A stretch of DNA of 64,000 nt. It comes from Micromonospora sp. RHAY321. GTDB taxonomy: Bacteria; Actinomycetota; Actinomycetes; Mycobacteriales; Micromonosporaceae. This document shows, in pieces, positions 1-9,228 of the stretch (positions are counted from its first letter, which is position 1; every line of letters starts with the position of its first letter). The translations under genes were made by a program, and so were the position numbers. The stretch is taken from positions 62,001 through 126,000 of the forward strand of contig NZ_JAMHIW010000009.1 of the NCBI RefSeq assembly GCF_023896955.1, in the 5' to 3' direction. The notes beneath the pieces were generated by a model. It saw only the letters and a list, made by a program, of their open reading frames with translations, was not told the DNA's origin and made no database searches.

Positions 1-175
1 GATCAGCCTTGCCTGATCCGACGTGATCGAACAACACCACCTGGGCCCATTGTCCGATTTCGGCAGCCACGTGGCGCCACATGTGCTGATCGCACCCGAA
101 GCCGTGCGCGAGCACAACGGTGGGACCGTCCTCACGGCCGGCCAACACCACGTTGTTGCGGTTCCGTACACGCAT
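1..175 (-). CDS. RsbQ-like alpha/beta hydrolase, N-terminal part (runs off the window)
   Basis: The 58 visible residues begin MRVRNRNNVVLAGREDG and contain VLAHGFGCDQHMWRHVA and VVLFDHVGSGKAD. These match the oxyanion-hole region and second strand of the RsbQ / strigolactone-receptor-like hydrolase family, whose members have the signature AHGFGCDQ. The catalytic Ser, Asp and His would lie beyond the window edge. The ATG start is preceded by GGAGGATAGGTGA, a strong ribosome site. RsbQ proteins work with a PAS phosphatase in stress signalling in Bacillus; that role is not shown here. Function beyond the fold is inference. Confidence 0.8.
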   Translation of the reverse strand, partial: MRVRNRNNVVLAGREDGPTVVLAHGFGCDQHMWRHVAAEIGQWAQVVLFDHVGSGKAD

Positions 176-284
176 TCACCTATCCTCCACCACCCGCACC
201 TCGGGACCAACTGCTGCTCACCTGCGCGAACGTCGCCGCGGACCCGCGGTGCCTGCGTCACCGACGCCAGGTGTGGGCATCCGC

Positions 285-1295
285 TCATGCCGCCGACACG
301 GCACGGCTCGTTCGGGGGCGGTCGTCGTCCCATGCGGCCGCGCTGATACGCCAGCCGGCGTCGGTGCGCACGAACTGCATCGACTTCATGCCGCCGCCGG
401 TGTGGGGGGCGCCGTTCACGCGGCCCTGCTTGGAGTACCTCCCGAACCACTGGGCGATGTCGCCGAACACGTCCAGTCGGCCCGACCGGGCTTCTTCGTG
501 GAAGTCGGTGAGCGTGCCGTCGGTGAGCATGGCTCGCCGCGGCTCGATGAACGCGTCGATGTCGTACACCGCAGGGTTCATCCCGCACGTTCGGACGATG
601 ATGGCGCCGGGCAGCATCGCGTCGCGCAGTGCCGCCATGCGTTCGTCGACTCCGGAACCGGAGGTGAAGGCGTCGAAGTAGCAGCGGATGAGGGCGTGGA
701 TCTCCTCCTGGTCCCCGCTGGTCCTTGCAGGCGTTCGCCAGTCGTCTTCGGTCAACGCGAAAACGAGCTGAGTGGCCCAGCCGCCCTTGAACCAGATGTT
801 GTCGACCAGCCGCGCTTCCTGGACGAAGCCCAGGCGTCGCAGGAGACGGGCCGAGGGCTCGTTCTCGTCGACGCACACCGCGGTGATGCGGTGTAGGCCC
901 AGATCCTCGAAGCCCAGGCGCAGCATCTCGGCGGCGGCTTCGGCGGCGTACCCCCTGCCCTGATGGGCACGCCCGAAGGCGAAGCCGAGCTCCCCCTGCT
1001 TGTGCTCGGCGCTGGCCCACTTCAGGAGGACCTCTCCGATCACGGTCCTCGTCTCGCGCAACTCCACGGCGAGCACCAGCCATTGGCCCGGTTCGGTGAG
1101 GGTCGCCTGGTCCAGCTTCGCGGTGAGCGCAGCGTTCGTCGCCTCCCGGTCGCGGAGGGGCCACGGAAGGAATCGCACGACCTCGGGATCGCCGTGGAAC
1201 TCGAGCAGGTCGTCGAGGTCGTCAGCGCGGTGCGGCCGCAGCGCCAGCCGCGGCGTCAGGATCGGGTAGTCGGGTCGAAAGGCTTCGTGCATCAT
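285..1295 (-). CDS. GNAT acetyltransferase fused to a SnoaL/DUF4440-like domain
   Basis: Starting at the ATG preceded by AGAGGAG (six-base spacer), this is a 336-aa protein. Residues 1 to about 180 are a GNAT acetyltransferase of the RimJ/RimL type: LTPRLALRPHRADD at the N-terminus, the acetyl-CoA loop HQGRGYAAEA, and the C-terminal NEPSARLLRRLGF. From about residue 190 a second domain starts (EEIHALIRCYFDAFTSG), ending in a QFVRTDAGWRISAAAW strand typical of SnoaL/NTF2-like lyase-fold proteins. The start lies 25 bases downstream of the alcohol dehydrogenase stop, so the two may be cotranscribed. The GNAT-NTF2 fusion is uncommon; substrate unknown. Confidence 0.85.
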   Translation of the reverse strand: MMHEAFRPDYPILTPRLALRPHRADDLDDLLEFHGDPEVVRFLPWPLRDREATNAALTAKLDQATLTEPGQWLVLAVELRETRTVIGEVLLKWASAEHKQGELGFAFGRAHQGRGYAAEAAAEMLRLGFEDLGLHRITAVCVDENEPSARLLRRLGFVQEARLVDNIWFKGGWATQLVFALTEDDWRTPARTSGDQEEIHALIRCYFDAFTSGSGVDERMAALRDAMLPGAIIVRTCGMNPAVYDIDAFIEPRRAMLTDGTLTDFHEEARSGRLDVFGDIAQWFGRYSKQGRVNGAPHTGGGMKSMQFVRTDAGWRISAAAWDDDRPRTSRAVSAA

Positions 1296-1320
1296 GCGAC
1301 TCCTCTGGTCGTCCTCGTGG

Positions 1321-2349
1321 TCAGGGCCGGATCGCGATCTTGACTGCCTGGCGTGTGTCCATGGCTTGGTAGGCGGTGGCGACGGCATCGAGGGGGATCT
1401 CGGCCGAGAAGACCGGTGACGGGTCCAGCCGCTCGGCGAGGACGTCGGCAAGGAGGGGCTCCATGTAACGGCGGGCAGGGGCGACCCCCGCCCTCAGGCC
1501 GATGTTGTCGCGGAACAGCCGGTAGAGGTCGACACGGTCCACACCGTTCGGCACGCCGACGGACCCGATCGTGCCACCGGACCGGACGAGGTCGATCGCG
1601 AGGTCGAGGGCGGACTGGGTTCCTGCGCATTCGGCAACACCCGGCACGCCACCCTCGGTCGCCTCCCGGATGAGGCCGACGGTCGCGGGGTCGTCCGCGG
1701 AGAGAACGTCAGTCGCCCCCATGCGTGTGGCGAGAGCGCTCCGGTCGCGGTGACGGCCGACGAGGATGACCCGTGCTGCTCCCGCACGGCGTGCGGCGAG
1801 CGTCGCGCAGAGCCCGACGGCACCGTCGCCCACGACGACGGCGGTCGCACCAGGCTGGACTCCGGCCAGCGCGATGGCGTGGGCGCCGGTCGCCATCACG
1901 TCGGTCAGCGGTAGCAGCCGGCGCAACAGCTCCGCGTCCGCATCCGCACGCACCGGGACGAGCGTCGCGTCGGCGAACGGCACGCGGACCGCCTCGGCCT
2001 GCCCCCCGCCGTTGCCGCCACCCCAGAAGCCGCCGGCAGGGCAGGAGGTGAACCAGCCGTCGCGGCAAGCGGGGCAGGTGCCGTCCGCGAAGGCGAACGG
2101 GGCCAGGACGAGATCTCCCGGCCGGACACGAGCGACGTCGGCGCCGACCTCCTCGACGACCCCGACCCACTCGTGCCCCATGCGATCGCCAGGCGTGAAC
2201 GACTCCTGCCCCCGGTACGGCCACAGATCGGAACCGCACACGGCCGCCAGGGACACCCTCACCACAGCGTCACCACGATGCTCGATCGCCGGGTCGGGGA
2301 CGTCGATGACGTCCACCCAGCCAGCCGCGTGCAGCACCGTTGCTTTCAT
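1321..2349 (-). CDS. Zinc-dependent medium-chain alcohol dehydrogenase
   Basis: This 342-aa protein shows the MDR order: catalytic zinc site (CGSDLWPYRG, then GHEWVG), a structural-zinc lobe, and a Rossmann motif VVVGDGAVGLCA near residue 170. The structural-zinc loop reads DGTCPACRDGWFTSC, so the first of the usual four cysteines is an aspartate. The protein most likely oxidises or reduces a small alcohol or aldehyde with NAD(P). It is transcribed divergently from an Lrp/AsnC regulator, its probable controller. A TACTGT hexamer lies eight bases before the ATG, so it may have a very short leader or none. Substrate is not predictable from sequence. Confidence 0.85.
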   Translation of the reverse strand: MKATVLHAAGWVDVIDVPDPAIEHRGDAVVRVSLAAVCGSDLWPYRGQESFTPGDRMGHEWVGVVEEVGADVARVRPGDLVLAPFAFADGTCPACRDGWFTSCPAGGFWGGGNGGGQAEAVRVPFADATLVPVRADADAELLRRLLPLTDVMATGAHAIALAGVQPGATAVVVGDGAVGLCATLAARRAGAARVILVGRHRDRSALATRMGATDVLSADDPATVGLIREATEGGVPGVAECAGTQSALDLAIDLVRSGGTIGSVGVPNGVDRVDLYRLFRDNIGLRAGVAPARRYMEPLLADVLAERLDPSPVFSAEIPLDAVATAYQAMDTRQAVKIAIRP

Positions 2350-2440
2350 GGTGGATGACAGTAGGCTGCAGCAGGCCCTCCGCCCATGCCACTTCGACGG
2401 CATCAGCGGGCACCGACCGTCGATAAGGAGTTGATCCCTC
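2350..2440. promoter_or_regulatory. Divergent promoter region, alcohol dehydrogenase / Lrp regulator
   Basis: The 91-base gap separates two divergent genes and must hold both promoters. On the minus strand TACTGT (2363-2358) sits just before the dehydrogenase ATG. On the plus strand AAGGAG (2425-2430) is the ribosome site of the regulator. I see no clear long palindrome. Confidence 0.4.
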
Positions 2441-2950
2441 ATGACAGGCGACAAATCGTCATCGTGGGATGCGGCGGACCTCGCGATCATCCGCGAGCTC
2501 TCCCGTGACGGCCGGATCAGCGTCGCCGAGCTGGGCCGCCGTGTGTCGCTGAGCCGCCCCGCAGTCGCTGAGCGGATGCGCCGCCTCGAGGACTTCGGCG
2601 TCATCAAGGGCTACGGGGTCCACCTCGACCTCGCCCGGCTCGGGCTGGGCCTGCGCGCCCATGTGTCCCTGCGTCCCCGGCACCGTTCCGTCCGCAATGC
2701 CCAGGGCGTGCGGGAGCAGCTGCTCACCATCGGGCACGTGCTCTCCTGCGTCCATGTCACCGGGCACAACTGCTACGAGCTGACCATCGCCGTGCGGGAC
2801 GCGGAGCACCTGGAGCAGGTCATCGAGCGCCTCACGGAACTGGGCGACACCACCACCAGTGTCGTCCTCTCCGAACCCGTACACCCACGTGACGTCGACA
2901 TCGCCGCATGGATCCCCGAGAGACGGCCGAGCCAGGCTGCTATCGAATAG
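2441..2950 (+). CDS. Lrp/AsnC family transcriptional regulator
   Basis: This 169-aa protein opens with a winged helix-turn-helix (DLAIIRELSRDGRISVAELG, then SLSRPAVAERMRRLEDFGVI, residues about 10-55), the AsnC-type DNA-binding head. The C-terminal half has the ligand-sensing, oligomerising RAM fold with VLSCVHVTGHNCYEL as the central strand. Lrp-type regulators usually control the adjacent divergent gene, here the alcohol dehydrogenase. The stop codon overlaps the tail of the convergent MFS gene by 11 bases. The effector is unknown. Confidence 0.9.
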   Translation: MTGDKSSSWDAADLAIIRELSRDGRISVAELGRRVSLSRPAVAERMRRLEDFGVIKGYGVHLDLARLGLGLRAHVSLRPRHRSVRNAQGVREQLLTIGHVLSCVHVTGHNCYELTIAVRDAEHLEQVIERLTELGDTTTSVVLSEPVHPRDVDIAAWIPERRPSQAAIE

Positions 2951-4154
2951 CTTGAGCGCGTTCGGCTGTTCCGGACGCCTCCGCCGCCTGCCCGCCGGTG
3001 CGGCCGCGGCGCGCGTCCACGACGAGCAGCGTGAGGGCGGCCAGCGTCAGCAGCCCGCCGACGAGTGCCAGCGGGCGTGCCCCCGAGGTGGACAGGAGGG
3101 CGCCGCCGAGCAGCGATCCGCCGGCGATGCCGGCGTTGAAGGCGGTGCTGACGCCGGCCGACGCGATGTCGGTGCTGCCCGGGGCCAGTTGCAGCATCCG
3201 GCTCTGCACGGCGGAGCCGAACGCCGCGTAAGCGAGACCGATCCCGGCGAGGAGTGCGACCGCGCCGGGCCGGAGCGCGCCGAGCGCGTACAGGCCGAAC
3301 AGCGACGCCGTGCCGATGCTCAGCGGCGTCAGCAGGGAAGCGATCGGCCGGGTGTCCAGGGTCCGGGCCGCGGCCAGGGTGCCGACGACGCCGGCCGCAC
3401 CGGAGACGAACAGCAGCGGCGCCAGCACCGCGTCGGCGAAGCCGCTGACGTCGAGCAGGAACGGCGTGACGTAGGTCTGCAGGGTCATGAAGCCGCCGAT
3501 GCCGAGGGCGGTCGCGATCAGCAACAGGGCGAAGCGCCGCCCGTCCGGTGCGGTGCCCCGGGCGGCGCCGCCAGCGGCCGGGGGATAGGAGGGAAGCAGG
3601 ACGAGCACCGCGGCGGCGATCGCCAGACCGACCCCGGCCAGCACCGCGAACGCCGCGCGCCAACCGGCCTGTTGCCCGAGCCAGGTGCCGAGGGGTACGC
3701 CGAGCACCGGGGCCAGCGTCGCCCCGGTCGCGAACAGCGCTATCGCCCGGCCGCGCACCGCGACCGGGAAGGGCCCGGCCACGGTCGCCGTGGCGATGGA
3801 CCAGAACAGCGCCTGGGCGAGGGCGGTCACGATGCGGGAGCCGGCCAGCACGGTGTACGTCGGCGCGAGCGCGGCCGTGGCGTTCGCGGCGGCGAACAGG
3901 AGCATCGTGGCGCCGAGCAGTTGACGGCGGGGGATCCGCTGGGTCAGCCGGGCCAGCGGCACGGAGGCCAGCACGACCACGACGGCGTACCCGCTGACCA
4001 GCAGACCGACCTGCGTACGGGACCGGTCGAGGTCGGGTGCGATGTGGGTCAGCAGGCCGACGGGCAGCAGCTCGGTCGTGATGAACGCGAACGCGGCGAG
4101 GGAGAGCGCGACGAGCACGGCCCTGGCCCTTCGCGGCGACACCTCCGGCGCCAT
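2940..4154 (-). CDS. MFS transporter, DHA1-type drug/sugar efflux
   Basis: This is a 404-aa, 12-helix permease. It begins with a helix containing AFAFITTELLPVGLL, the TTE-x-LPVG signature of the AraJ/Cml-type sugar and chloramphenicol efflux branch, and has the loop-2 motif PLARLTQRIPRRQLLG. The ATG at 4154 is preferred because GAGGGG lies six bases before it; a GTG two codons earlier would touch the ribosome site. It converges on the Lrp gene with an 11-base overlap of coding ends. Export of a small toxic or sugar-like compound is the family expectation, not shown. Confidence 0.88.
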   Translation of the reverse strand: MAPEVSPRRARAVLVALSLAAFAFITTELLPVGLLTHIAPDLDRSRTQVGLLVSGYAVVVVLASVPLARLTQRIPRRQLLGATMLLFAAANATAALAPTYTVLAGSRIVTALAQALFWSIATATVAGPFPVAVRGRAIALFATGATLAPVLGVPLGTWLGQQAGWRAAFAVLAGVGLAIAAAVLVLLPSYPPAAGGAARGTAPDGRRFALLLIATALGIGGFMTLQTYVTPFLLDVSGFADAVLAPLLFVSGAAGVVGTLAAARTLDTRPIASLLTPLSIGTASLFGLYALGALRPGAVALLAGIGLAYAAFGSAVQSRMLQLAPGSTDIASAGVSTAFNAGIAGGSLLGGALLSTSGARPLALVGGLLTLAALTLLVVDARRGRTGGQAAEASGTAERAQAIR

Positions 4155-4292
4155 GGCCACCCCCTCTGATGGTCACCGTATAGAGGGCGCCCGACCACGA
4201 CTCGACCCGGGTGTCCGCACCGCTGTAGCGACGGCGACTGTCAGCGGTCCGTAGGACCTCCGCTTTGTGACATCGGGCTTGGCGTCACCGGT

Positions 4293-5552
4293 TCAGACCC
4301 GGGTGATCCGCACCGCGTCGGCGACCACGATCCCGGTTCCGCTGGTCCAGCGGCTCACGCCGACCTTGTTTCCCGTGCCGGCGGCCAGGGTGAACACGCC
4401 GATGGAGACCCACCGACCGCCGTTGGCCCGCTGGTCGACGGACACGGACCTGTTCCCTGTGGTGGTCGCTACCAGGTACGGCGTCTGGTTGTTGTAGCCG
4501 GCGTCGGCTGGGTACCAGACCGAGATCTCGTAGTTTCCGGTCGCCGGGATGGTCGACCGGTACCAGGCGACGTCGCTGGAGGACAGCGGATTGGCGAATC
4601 GGTAGTCGGTGCCGAACCGTTGGCCGGAGTAGGCCGACGTGCCCCATTCGGTGCTCGCCGTGAATCCGCCCGAGGTGCTGTTGTCGATGGTTGTGGTCCA
4701 CTGCTGCGGCGGGGTCTGGGTAACGCTCACGTCGAGGTAGTTGCGGTCGATGTTCATCGTCACGCCGCCCCACGTCTCGGTGACGTCGCCGGCGTACTGG
4801 TGCAGGCGCTGGTGGTTCGCGTAGTAGGCATCGGCGCAGTAACTTCCGGCGTCGGTGTCGGCCACCCCGTTCCACCAGGCGATCCAGATCTGGTCGAGCC
4901 GGGTGTAGGTCGGGTTGCCGTACGCGTCGCAGACGTCCTTGATGCCGGACGAGCCGCTGGAGTACATGCCGGCGAGGTAGCCGCGTACGTGCAGTTGCTC
5001 GACCCAGCCGGACAGGAACGACAGGACGGCGGCCCGGCACGACGCGTTCGACGGGTACTGCTCGATGTCGTTGTAGATGGTGCTGGCGCTGCCGATGCCC
5101 AGTGCCTGGGCGGCATTCGCGGCGCTGTTCGCCGCGGAGGCGCCCTGTGACCGGGCGGTGGTGGGATCGGCGGACATCTTCGGCGTGCGGGTGCCGCACG
5201 GTGCCTGGTACCCCAGTTCGATGGGGATCAGCCGCCATCCGTTGCCCGTCTGGTTGGCCACCCAGGTCGCGGTCAGGTTGGGCTGGGCGCAGGAGCGGCT
5301 GGCACCGCTGATGTAGATGCCGATCGCCCCGTAGGGCGAACTGGCCCGCCACGCGTTCATCGCATTCTGTGAGGGCGCGGCGCAGGTGTCGAATCCCCGG
5401 CCGGTGAAGGTGCCGGGTTGCGGGCCGGTGGCCAGGGGCGCCACTGCGGTCGATGCCTGTGGTTGTGCGGCGGCGACAGCGGTCGACGTGGCCGGTGCCA
5501 CCAGTCCTGCGGCAACGGTGAGACCGGCCAGCCATCCAGCAATGATCCTCAT
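4293..5552 (-). CDS. Secreted DUF1906 glycoside-hydrolase-like protein with golvesin-type C-terminal domain
   Basis: The 419-aa protein has a Sec signal peptide (MRIIAGWLAGLTVAAGLVAP, cleavage near the AAA at about 27-29). Residues about 50-275 form the DUF1906 (Rv2525c-like) TIM barrel: GFDTCAAPS, then YGAIGIYISG, STIYNDIEQYP and IWIAWWNGVAD. The acidic NDIE and the QYAGD strand are where GH25-like enzymes carry their catalytic carboxylates. Residues about 285-419 (TTTIDNSTSGGFTAST... RITRV) are a golvesin/Xly-type beta-sandwich that probably binds polysaccharide. GGAGG is five bases before the ATG. A cell-wall or surface-glycan role is inferred. Confidence 0.85.
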   Translation of the reverse strand: MRIIAGWLAGLTVAAGLVAPATSTAVAAAQPQASTAVAPLATGPQPGTFTGRGFDTCAAPSQNAMNAWRASSPYGAIGIYISGASRSCAQPNLTATWVANQTGNGWRLIPIELGYQAPCGTRTPKMSADPTTARSQGASAANSAANAAQALGIGSASTIYNDIEQYPSNASCRAAVLSFLSGWVEQLHVRGYLAGMYSSGSSGIKDVCDAYGNPTYTRLDQIWIAWWNGVADTDAGSYCADAYYANHQRLHQYAGDVTETWGGVTMNIDRNYLDVSVTQTPPQQWTTTIDNSTSGGFTASTEWGTSAYSGQRFGTDYRFANPLSSSDVAWYRSTIPATGNYEISVWYPADAGYNNQTPYLVATTTGNRSVSVDQRANGGRWVSIGVFTLAAGTGNKVGVSRWTSGTGIVVADAVRITRV

Positions 5553-5666
5553 CGTCGCCTCCGCATGAAAGAATTCTTGCTACCGAGTAGGCGCTGCGAA
5601 GATTCTTACCATGAATCGATGAGTAGCGATAGCTGGCCGGGTCGTCCCGGGGCGCGCGGACGCCGC

Positions 5667-5695
5667 TGGGGGCCAGGCGGATCGCCTGGCCCCCA
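5667..5695 (-). terminator. Hairpin terminator after the PhoX-like gene
   Basis: A perfect 13-bp inverted repeat (TGGGGGCCAGGCG, loop GAT, CGCCTGGCCCCCA) lies 19 bases beyond the stop of the gene at 5714. The stem is very GC-rich with no clear U tract, as is normal in actinomycetes. Confidence 0.8.
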
Positions 5696-5713
5696 CCGGT
5701 CGGTCTGGCGCTG

Positions 5714-7168
5714 TCAGCCGAGGTACTTCTCCCACGGGCCGGTGATGGCCAGGGTGAGGCCCGGGTCCTGCATGTTGACGAAGAGCACCTTGCCGTCGCC
5801 GGTGAAGGTCGGCCCGCAGAACTCCGAGTCGTTGAGCTGGTTGCGGGCGATCGCGTACGTCGGGCCGCCCGGAACCGTGCTCAGCACGTGGGAGGCGCCC
5901 GACCCGTCCTCGGCCAGCACGAGGCTGCCCCACGGGGTGACGGTCACGTTGTCCGGGCCGTCGAAGGTGAGGTCGTTGTACTTGACCGGCGTCCCCTCCT
6001 CCGAGGCGGTCTGGTGCGGGAAGTACGTCACGAGCTGGATGGTCTGGGCCTTGTAGTTGTAGAACCAGACCATGCCGTCGTGCGGAGCCGCGTCCGCCGG
6101 CAGGTCACCCTCGTCCCAGGCGTAGGAGTTGACCACGTACACGCCCTCGTCGGTGCCCCACACGCCCTCGAACTTGCGCCCGCGGGTGACCTGGCCATCG
6201 GTGAACTGCTCGCGTACGGGCTTGTTCCGCGCGTCGCGGTCCGGCACCTCGATCCACCGTACGGGGAAGGGGCGGTTCAGCTGGGCGGAGGTCAGGTAGG
6301 CGACGTCCGGCAGCACCGAGCCGTCGTCCATGATGATCTGCATCGCGGCGAGGACGCCGGCGTTCGGGGCGAGGCGGGTGAGCACGCCGGGACCCAGCTT
6401 GACGCCGCGCGGCGCCGTCCAGCGGTAGAAGAGACCGTTGGGCTCGTCGGCGTCCTCGGACAGGTAGATGCTGGTGCGGTCCTTGTCGACCGCCAGGGCC
6501 TCGTGCGAGTAGCGGCCCAGGCACTTGATCGGCCTCGGGTCGGCGCTACCGTCGGCCCACACCTCGAAGACGTACCCGTGATCCTTCTGGTAGACGCCGG
6601 ACCGGCCGTCCTCTTCCCACTCGTCGCCGGCCCGGTCCTCGGTCTCCTCGCAGGTGAGCCAGGTCCCCCAGGGGGTCGGCCCGCCGGCGCAGTTGGAGAT
6701 GGTGCCGGAGAGAGCGACGAACTCACCCAGGTTGCGGCCCGCACGGTCCGTTTTGATCACGGTGCAGCCGCCGGCGTCGACTGCGCCCGCGTCGTAGACC
6801 GTTCCCTTGACGTGCGGTACGCCGAACTCGGCGCCCGGGTCGATCTCGTGGTTCTGGATCAGGTGGTAACGGCCGTGGCCGGCGTCGTAGACGGCCATGC
6901 CGTCGTGGTCGGCCGGGGTCACGCCCTGGCCGCGGTCGAGCCGGGTCACGCCGGTCCGGGTCACCACCGTGTAGCGGAAGCCCTTCGGCAGGGCCAGGAT
7001 GCCGTCGGGGTCGTCCACGAGCGGCGGGAAGGGCACGTTGCCGGCCGTGAGCGGCGGGTGGGGCCGGCCCGGGCTGGCCTGAGCGAGGGACGGCAGGCCG
7101 CCGGCGACGGCAAGGCCCACGCCGGCAGCGGCGCCGCCAGCGAGGAAGGTACGACGAGAGGAAGGCAC
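5714..7168 (-). CDS. Tat-exported PhoX/DUF839 family phosphatase-like protein
   Basis: The protein (484 aa) starts at a GTG preceded by AGGAG with a nine-base spacer, which places the twin-arginine motif SSRRTFLAGG at the very N-terminus. The mature part has the DUF839/PhoX propeller hallmarks: GFRYTVVTRTG, NHEIDPGAEFG, SNCAGGPTPWGTWLTCEET, SHEALAVD, YLSEDADEPNGLFYRW and FDGPDNVTVTPWG. PhoX enzymes are calcium/iron phosphatases of the periplasm or cell surface. Phosphate-ester hydrolysis is the family role; several family members have no proven activity. Upstream start codons would add a tail without signal features. Confidence 0.85.
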   Translation of the reverse strand: MPSSRRTFLAGGAAAGVGLAVAGGLPSLAQASPGRPHPPLTAGNVPFPPLVDDPDGILALPKGFRYTVVTRTGVTRLDRGQGVTPADHDGMAVYDAGHGRYHLIQNHEIDPGAEFGVPHVKGTVYDAGAVDAGGCTVIKTDRAGRNLGEFVALSGTISNCAGGPTPWGTWLTCEETEDRAGDEWEEDGRSGVYQKDHGYVFEVWADGSADPRPIKCLGRYSHEALAVDKDRTSIYLSEDADEPNGLFYRWTAPRGVKLGPGVLTRLAPNAGVLAAMQIIMDDGSVLPDVAYLTSAQLNRPFPVRWIEVPDRDARNKPVREQFTDGQVTRGRKFEGVWGTDEGVYVVNSYAWDEGDLPADAAPHDGMVWFYNYKAQTIQLVTYFPHQTASEEGTPVKYNDLTFDGPDNVTVTPWGSLVLAEDGSGASHVLSTVPGGPTYAIARNQLNDSEFCGPTFTGDGKVLFVNMQDPGLTLAITGPWEKYLG

Positions 7169-7338
7169 GTGGATCAGCTCCTGGTCACGACAAAGTGCGG
7201 CGACTGACAGCCAACTCCTGCGGACGGACACCGACACATCACCTGAGGGATCGCCGGGTGACATCGGAGTGAAGAATCAGGGCCACTCAGGCGCACCGCC
7301 GAGCCGGCGGCGTACGACCTGCGACGACACGGCGGAGC

Positions 7339-7382
7339 GCGACGGTGCCCGCCCTGTATGTGACCAGGACGGGCACCGTCGC
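7339..7382 (-). terminator. Hairpin terminator after the beta-propeller gene
   Basis: A 13-bp perfect inverted repeat (GCGACGGTGCCCG and CGGGCACCGTCGC, 18-base loop that can pair further) lies just past the stop of the gene at 7402. Confidence 0.7.
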
Positions 7383-7401
7383 CGCTACCGAGGCGGGTCG
7401 C

Positions 7402-9057
7402 TCAGGTGCTCGCGCCCCGAACCGTGACAGCGTGGCTGGTGTAGGCGTACGCGTAGGTGGCATCGCCGTCGAAGCGGACGTGGTACGTGTACTGGCCGGC
7501 CACCGGGGGCTTGTCGGTGATGGTGAACGAGCCGTCGGCCGCGAGCGGCACCAGCGGCAGGTCGGCCCCGACGGAACCATTCTTGTTGGTGTAGACCCGG
7601 TACACCACGATCGACCCGGGGGCCGGCGTGGGGACGTTGCCGGCGGTACTCATCCGACCCGTGAGCGTGAGCGGCTTCGTGGCGGTGCCGGTCGTCGGGC
7701 CGGTCACGACCAGCGAGGTCGGGTGCTGGGCCACGTCGACCCTGGTCGTGGTCTGTGACCAGCGGAAGGCGGGGCTGCCGTCCCAGGTGGCGGTGTAGCT
7801 GACGCTGCCGCCGACCGGTGAGGCGTCGGTGACGGTGAAGGTGCCGTCCTCGGCGGTGGTCACGCCGGGCAGGGTGGCGGTGGTGCCGTTGGGCAGCGTG
7901 CGGGTGATCTCGATCGGCTGTGCGCCCGGCGCGGAGTCGTCGGGGAAGGCGAGCCGACCGGTCATGGTGAACGGGTCCAGCGCGGTCGCCGCGGTGGTGG
8001 CCGACAGGCTCAGCGTGGACGTCGGCAGGAGGGCGCCCTCCACGCGCCACAGGTAGTACCGGTTGTACGGCCAGTCGTTGAGCAGCGCGTAGAGGTCATC
8101 GCCCAGCACGGAGAGACTGCCGGTGACCAGGTCGCCCTTGTAGGTCATCTGGGCCTGCGTGGTCTTCGCCCCGGTGGCGGCGTTGTACACCTCGGCGTAG
8201 GGGCCGTAGTTCGCGCCGTAGAAGGCGGTGGCGACGTTGGCGCCGTTCGGGCTGAGTGCGACCGCGCCCGGTGCGCCCGGCTGGTCGGCCCTCGATCCGT
8301 AGCTGCGGACCTTGGTCAGGGTCGTGGTGTCCCAGACATCGAAGCCGGAGGTGGCGAAGACCGAGATGGCCTGGGTGCCGTCGGGCGTGATGGTGAGGTC
8401 GGTCAGGTTCGACAGGTCGTTGTCGGCGCCGTCGATGACGCCCCGCAGCGTCGCCGGGATCGTGCTGACGTCGTACACCCGAGGACTGGCGGGGTTGATC
8501 CCCGCCTCGGCGGTGAAGACCGTGTCGCCGGCGCCGGCGACCAGGGGTGCGCCGTACATGCGGGTGGCGACCTGGACGGGCGTGGGCGCCGCCAGGGACA
8601 GGTCGAGGCCGAGGACGCCGCCGACAAAGTCGTTCTTGATGCCGTAGCCGACCCAGAGCTGGTCACCGTCGAGGGACAGGTTCGCCGGGGACCGGTACCC
8701 GGCCAGGCTGATCCGTCGGACGACGGCGAGGGTGGCCGCGTCGATCTCGGCGATCTCGTTCGAGCCGGACAGCGCGGCGTAGACCCGGTTGCCGTCGGGC
8801 GTGACGGCCAGGCCGGTCGGGCTGGCCAGGCCGGTGATGCTGCCGGTGAGCGTGCCGTGGGAGTCGGCGACCACGATGCGGTCGTTCGCGGAGACGAAGA
8901 CCCGGCCGCCGGCCGCGGCCGTGTCGACGACGCCGGTAACGCCCTGGATCAGGGTGGCGGTGTCCCTGGCGGCGGCGGGTGCGGTGGTGGCGACGAGGCC
9001 GACTGCGGCGGCCATCGTCGATGCCAGGACTGAGCCGATCACTGTGCGGAATCGCAC
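7402..9057 (-). CDS. Secreted YncE-like beta-propeller with Ig-like repeats
   Basis: The chosen GTG start follows AAAGGGGA by six bases and yields 551 aa with a signal peptide (VRFRTVIGSVLASTMAAAVG, then an APAAA cleavage region). Residues about 30-345 are a lactonase/YncE-like seven-bladed propeller with repeating blades such as PTGLAVTPDGNRVYAALSG and DLTITPDGTQAISVF. Residues about 350-551 hold two Ig-like beta sandwiches with matching ends (DGTFTVTD...VSYTATWDGSPAF and DGSFTITD...YTYHVRFDGDATY). The protein is probably surface-exposed or released; no catalytic function is evident. Confidence 0.8.
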   Translation of the reverse strand: MRFRTVIGSVLASTMAAAVGLVATTAPAAARDTATLIQGVTGVVDTAAAGGRVFVSANDRIVVADSHGTLTGSITGLASPTGLAVTPDGNRVYAALSGSNEIAEIDAATLAVVRRISLAGYRSPANLSLDGDQLWVGYGIKNDFVGGVLGLDLSLAAPTPVQVATRMYGAPLVAGAGDTVFTAEAGINPASPRVYDVSTIPATLRGVIDGADNDLSNLTDLTITPDGTQAISVFATSGFDVWDTTTLTKVRSYGSRADQPGAPGAVALSPNGANVATAFYGANYGPYAEVYNAATGAKTTQAQMTYKGDLVTGSLSVLGDDLYALLNDWPYNRYYLWRVEGALLPTSTLSLSATTAATALDPFTMTGRLAFPDDSAPGAQPIEITRTLPNGTTATLPGVTTAEDGTFTVTDASPVGGSVSYTATWDGSPAFRWSQTTTRVDVAQHPTSLVVTGPTTGTATKPLTLTGRMSTAGNVPTPAPGSIVVYRVYTNKNGSVGADLPLVPLAADGSFTITDKPPVAGQYTYHVRFDGDATYAYAYTSHAVTVRGAST

Positions 9058-9228
9058 GTGCGGTCCCCTTTCGGTGGTAACCCCGTTGGGCCGCGGCGGC
9101 CGGCGGAGCCGGTGCCGGGCCTGCGACAAGATCGTCGCGTCATGGGTTAGGCGGCCGTCCGGCCGGCAGCGTTACACAGTGGACGAAGTTCCAGGATCGT
9201 GCGGGGCGATTCGGGGATGATTGCCGTC

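Noticed and set aside
2859..4169. 436-codon plus-strand frame opposite the MFS gene
   Set aside because: Composed mainly of Gly/Arg/Gln with no motif; the minus strand has a clear permease.
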